DNA of 64,000 nt. Source: an uncultured Aquimarina sp. (lineage in GTDB: Bacteria > Bacteroidota > Bacteroidia > Flavobacteriales > Flavobacteriaceae). Positions 61,256 through 64,000 of this stretch are shown piece by piece; the stretch's first letter is position 1; every line of letters starts with the position of its first letter. The notes below the pieces were generated by a model. It was not told where the DNA came from and did not search any database. It saw only the letters and a program-made list of their open reading frames with translations. The position numbers and the translations under genes are program-made. Location: positions 1 to 64,000 of the forward strand of contig CANMLU010000018.1 in assembly GCA_947498815.1 (NCBI GenBank), in the 5' to 3' direction.

Positions 61256-62161
61256 TTATAATTGATATTTGCTTCCCGACAGTATTTTTTGGGAAGAAAA
61301 GTTTGCCCAGACCTTTGGGTCTATTGATTTGTCTTTGGACAAAGAACTTTGTACGATTTCATATCCCAAACTATAACCTCCCCAAGCTGGAAATTTTTGT
61401 GAACCAAACATCACTTCTGCATGAAATGAGAAGTCTTGATTTTGTAATTGAGAGGAGAGCATAGTCCATAAATCATTTTTGTTTTGATCTGATAATGCCA
61501 TAGTCCATGGAGTTTTGATCTTTGGATACAAAAGTTTGGCAAAGTAATCACCCCTTCCTTCAAAGACGAGATAATCAAGTAATGTCCATTGCTTGAGTTT
61601 AGCAAAATTTTCTTGTGTCCAATAGGCGTGATTGTATTCATGAGCAATGGCATAGGACAACATTTCTTGCCAGCCATTAACACTTGTATCCAGACTAATT
61701 AAAACTTGTTTGCTTCCTGCAGTAAACCCGAAAACCCCACCCATTGTTTCTGCCATCATTTTTAGCTCAGAACTTACTGGTTGAACATAAATAGTTAACT
61801 CATCGATTTGTAAAAGGGTGTTACAATTTTTTAGTGCTGTCAAAATTTGTTTTTCAATCTCTTTCCTGTTGGTTGTTATGCCTTCGATGGTATTACTTAA
61901 GTGCTCGATATTTAATGATGGGCGAGCAAGATCTTCGTATATAAACGAGGCATATTCACTTTGCATAAAGAATTTTTGAAAAATTGGTGTTCTTACTTTA
62001 TCGAGATAAAGGGTTTTAAGATCTTGTTCGGTTTGACTTGATAAGGAAATGTATTCATTATAGTATTCTTCGAGAAAAACCACGTTGTAGTTTGGTTTTT
62101 GAGCTATTGTTTTGGTAATACTTAGTATTATAAAAACGATGAATAAGATTAGATTTTTCAT
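61256..62161 (-). CDS. Putative DUF2268-like zinc protease, exported
   Basis: The 301-residue protein has a Sec signal peptide (LFIVFIILSITKTIAQ). The HExxH-type motif AIAHEYNHAYW (about 168-178) and a downstream glutamate in LVFEGRGDYFAKLLYP match the layout of DUF2268 predicted zinc proteases. The remaining residues are helical. Substrate and role unknown; periplasmic or secreted location expected. Homology to DUF2268 is inferred from motif layout only. Confidence 0.65.
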   Translation of the reverse strand: MKNLILFIVFIILSITKTIAQKPNYNVVFLEEYYNEYISLSSQTEQDLKTLYLDKVRTPIFQKFFMQSEYASFIYEDLARPSLNIEHLSNTIEGITTNRKEIEKQILTALKNCNTLLQIDELTIYVQPVSSELKMMAETMGGVFGFTAGSKQVLISLDTSVNGWQEMLSYAIAHEYNHAYWTQENFAKLKQWTLLDYLVFEGRGDYFAKLLYPKIKTPWTMALSDQNKNDLWTMLSSQLQNQDFSFHAEVMFGSQKFPAWGGYSLGYEIVQSSLSKDKSIDPKVWANFSSQKILSGSKYQL

Positions 62162-62269
62162 TTTTACATTATTTAAAATTTGAAATAAAATGTGGGGTGA
62201 GATGGTAGATGTGTAATACTATTTTTTTTGGGAACGTTATCCTATATATTGCTAAAGATTGTCGCTTAC

Positions 62270-63556
62270 TTATTTCTTTAGCCTTTCAACTATCATCGAA
62301 CTAAAGTATTTAACTCCAAACTTTATACTTTCTTCATCAACTGCAAATTTGGGTGAATGCGGATCAGAAATTATCCCCCCCTCAAAATTAGAACCACCCA
62401 AGAAGAAGTAAACTCCAGGTATTTTATTTTGAAAATAGGCAAAATCGTCGCCGATATCTCCTGGTACTGTTCCGTGAAGAGGAATTACATTTGATGCCCC
62501 ATAAATATTCGAGATACTTGTCATAGTCTTTTTGGTTAACACTTCATTATTCATCACAGTTGCTTTTTCATAGGTATATTTTATCGAGATCAAATCATTG
62601 CCATATTCTGATAGCTCAATTTTTGTCGTTATCGAATCTAGCAATGTGTCCAATTGTTTTTTATTACTAGAATTTACTGCAGTGCTTACGGATATTTGCA
62701 TACCACTTTGTTTAATTTCGAAATTTGGGTTAACTGTAATGTAATTTTTGTATATCGTATTTGGACTGTCTAAACCTAATTGAGGATCACCTAAATTTTC
62801 GGAATTCCAAAATTTACTATCTGGTTCAATGTTTTGAAAACTTGAAATTAAATTTTTAATAAAATCTATTTTGGAGTTTTTATTTTTAGAATTCTTGAAT
62901 TGAACTTTTATTCGGTTTGTATAAGAAAACGGATTCTTAGATTTTGTGGCAATTAGTCCTTTTGGGAAAGCAGTAATATGTAAAGCATATATCTCATTAG
63001 GGTTAATTATGTCAAATAATCCATCGTTTATCATTGCTTTCGCTCCTTGATAATTTTCTTCTGAAGGTTGAAAAATAAAATAAATGGTACCCCGAAGATT
63101 TTCTTTTTGATTTGATAATACCTTTGCTATTCCTAGAGCGATTGTGGTATGGACATCATGTCCACAAATATGTCGAATTCCCATATTTTTTGATTTAAAA
63201 TCTACAACATCGGGGATATCCGATGAAAGCGCATCAATATCTGTACGCCACGCTATTTTTTTACCTTTTTTATGACCATTTAAAATGCCTACAACACCAT
63301 AGCCTCCTATATTTTTTTTCACCTCTAGTCCTAAGGATAATAGATGTTCTTCTATTTTTTCTGATGTTCTTTTTTCTTCTCCAGACAGTTCTGGGTGCAT
63401 ATGTAAATCTCTTCGGATGTTTACCAAATCCTCAAAAATATCATCTACCTGTTGTTGTATATTTTCATGAATTGTGACCGTATTTTGTGATTTTATTGGG
63501 TATGAATGAAGCCCTAAAAAAAGCACTATGAAAACGGATAAATATTTGATTTTCAT
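62270..63556 (-). CDS. M20 family amidohydrolase, exported
   Basis: The 428-residue protein has a Sec signal (FIVLFLGLHSYPIKSQ). It has M20D motifs: LVNIRRDLHMHPELSGEE, IAWRTDIDALSSDIPD, HICGHDVHTTIALGIAK, FIFQPSEENYQGAKAMI and GDIGDDFAYFQNKIPG. They resemble N-acyl-L-amino-acid and IAA-amino-acid hydrolases, which use two metal ions. The lid domain is somewhat divergent and Lys/Asn-rich. Expected to release amino acids from N-acyl conjugates in the periplasm. Confidence 0.9.
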   Translation of the reverse strand: MKIKYLSVFIVLFLGLHSYPIKSQNTVTIHENIQQQVDDIFEDLVNIRRDLHMHPELSGEEKRTSEKIEEHLLSLGLEVKKNIGGYGVVGILNGHKKGKKIAWRTDIDALSSDIPDVVDFKSKNMGIRHICGHDVHTTIALGIAKVLSNQKENLRGTIYFIFQPSEENYQGAKAMINDGLFDIINPNEIYALHITAFPKGLIATKSKNPFSYTNRIKVQFKNSKNKNSKIDFIKNLISSFQNIEPDSKFWNSENLGDPQLGLDSPNTIYKNYITVNPNFEIKQSGMQISVSTAVNSSNKKQLDTLLDSITTKIELSEYGNDLISIKYTYEKATVMNNEVLTKKTMTSISNIYGASNVIPLHGTVPGDIGDDFAYFQNKIPGVYFFLGGSNFEGGIISDPHSPKFAVDEESIKFGVKYFSSMIVERLKK

Positions 63557-63645
63557 TTTGACTGATTTTAATATTTGACAATAGGTTTTTAGTCATAGAA
63601 TGATAATACTATGATGTTAAAAAATATGTAATGAAGGTTAGCGCG

Positions 63646-64000
63646 TTACAAGGGTTCTATTTCCTTTTGTTTTGCTTTGAGCATCTCAGAAACCTTATAA
63701 AGCAAAATGATTTCTAAAATTATGGTTGGGGTTAGTAAAAAGAAGCCTACAACAGATAAAACAATAGTTGCCATAAAGGCGTACGTTATAATCTCAAAAA
63801 TACCTGTTACTGTGGCTAGTGATCCTAATCCATTTTTGAGGCGTAGTACAGAGATTCCAAATAAAATTCCTATGACACCATAAGTAACTGCTTCTGCGCC
63901 AAGTAAAATTTGAGGATCAAGCTTCCCGATATAAAGAGATAAAATATCATATATATAGAATATGCAACCAATAAAAATAAAGATGAATGCTGTAATGCGC
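63646..64000 (-). CDS. Small multi-pass membrane protein, 5' end outside the window
   Basis: The C-terminal 117 residues are present, ending at the TAA at 63646-63648. Four hydrophobic stretches are seen (TAFIFIFIGCIFYIYDIL, LGAEAVTYGVIGILFGIS, GIFEIITYAFMATIVLS and VGFFLLTPTIILEIILLY), then a charged tail KVSEMLKAKQKEIEP. Family not recognised. The start lies beyond 64000. Confidence 0.7.
   Translation of the reverse strand, partial: RITAFIFIFIGCIFYIYDILSLYIGKLDPQILLGAEAVTYGVIGILFGISVLRLKNGLGSLATVTGIFEIITYAFMATIVLSVVGFFLLTPTIILEIILLYKVSEMLKAKQKEIEPL

Noticed and set aside
1-64000. tRNA, rRNA, CRISPR arrays, IS transposases, phage genes
   Set aside because: No cloverleaf-like or rRNA sequence, no regularly spaced repeats, and no transposase or phage coding sequence was seen. 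The inverted repeats found are short and non-coding.

Overview
The window looks like chromosomal DNA of a marine Flavobacteriaceae bacterium (Bacteroidota), plausibly close to Aquimarina. Indicators are low GC, frequent matches to the Bacteroidota -7 promoter box TAnnTTTG, an SdhCAB-type succinate dehydrogenase, a C-terminal type IX secretion (T9SS) sorting domain, many SPII lipoproteins, and TPR or membrane proteins carrying AraC-type DNA-binding domains. The genus is inference. I see no rRNA, tRNA, CRISPR array, transposase or phage gene.

Layout. 1-6.2 kb: DUF559 fragment, TPR-AraC regulator, radical SAM protein, TIR protein, lipoprotein isoaspartyl peptidase, intact DUF559 protein. 6.2-19.2 kb: a very large thioester alpha-2-macroglobulin and penicillin-binding protein 1C, usually neighbours, here separated by GNAT, monooxygenase-fold, two-gene 5'-nucleotidase and hybrid kinase genes. 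19.2-32.6 kb: a ten-gene same-strand catabolic operon (TetR, acyl-CoA ligase, two-subunit biotin carboxylase, hydratase, BKACE/DUF849, SDR, two acyl-CoA dehydrogenases, one fused to SCP2, and aldehyde dehydrogenase). 32.6-39.2 kb: YciI lipoprotein, tandem outer-membrane barrel paralogues, CYTH, TIP30-like, DinB, aminotransferase. 39.4-43.0 kb: sdhCAB. 43.1-45.1 kb: AT-rich cassette of three overlapping genes of unknown function. 45.1-53.1 kb: epimerase-like, M28 peptidase, CBS, GIDE-like, Zn-ribbon, deacetylase, metG. 53.2-56.3 kb: DUF1501/DUF1800 pair. 56.4-64 kb: S66 peptidase, YraN, hypothetical lipoprotein with a decayed copy of its 5' end, AraC regulator, NHL-repeat lipoprotein, DUF2268-like protease, M20 hydrolase, and a membrane protein cut by the window end.

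The most interesting unit is the catabolic operon. It resembles leucine (Liu) and acyclic terpene (Atu) degradation, with an MCC/GCC-like carboxylase, a LiuC/AtuE-like hydratase and a PECR/Atu-like SDR. It has no HMG-CoA-lyase-type gene and instead contains a beta-keto acid cleavage enzyme. I infer a pathway for a branched or isoprenoid lipid, or for another hydrophobic acid or aldehyde. The second is the three-gene cassette after sdhB, which has the look of a transferred accessory or defence-like island.

Intergenic space contains several families of short inverted repeats. One is C/G-run elements, two of them beside DUF559 genes. A second is GAGC..GTCGAA paired hairpins at gene ends. A third palindrome lies in frame inside metG. 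A 162-bp inverted-repeat element follows yraN.
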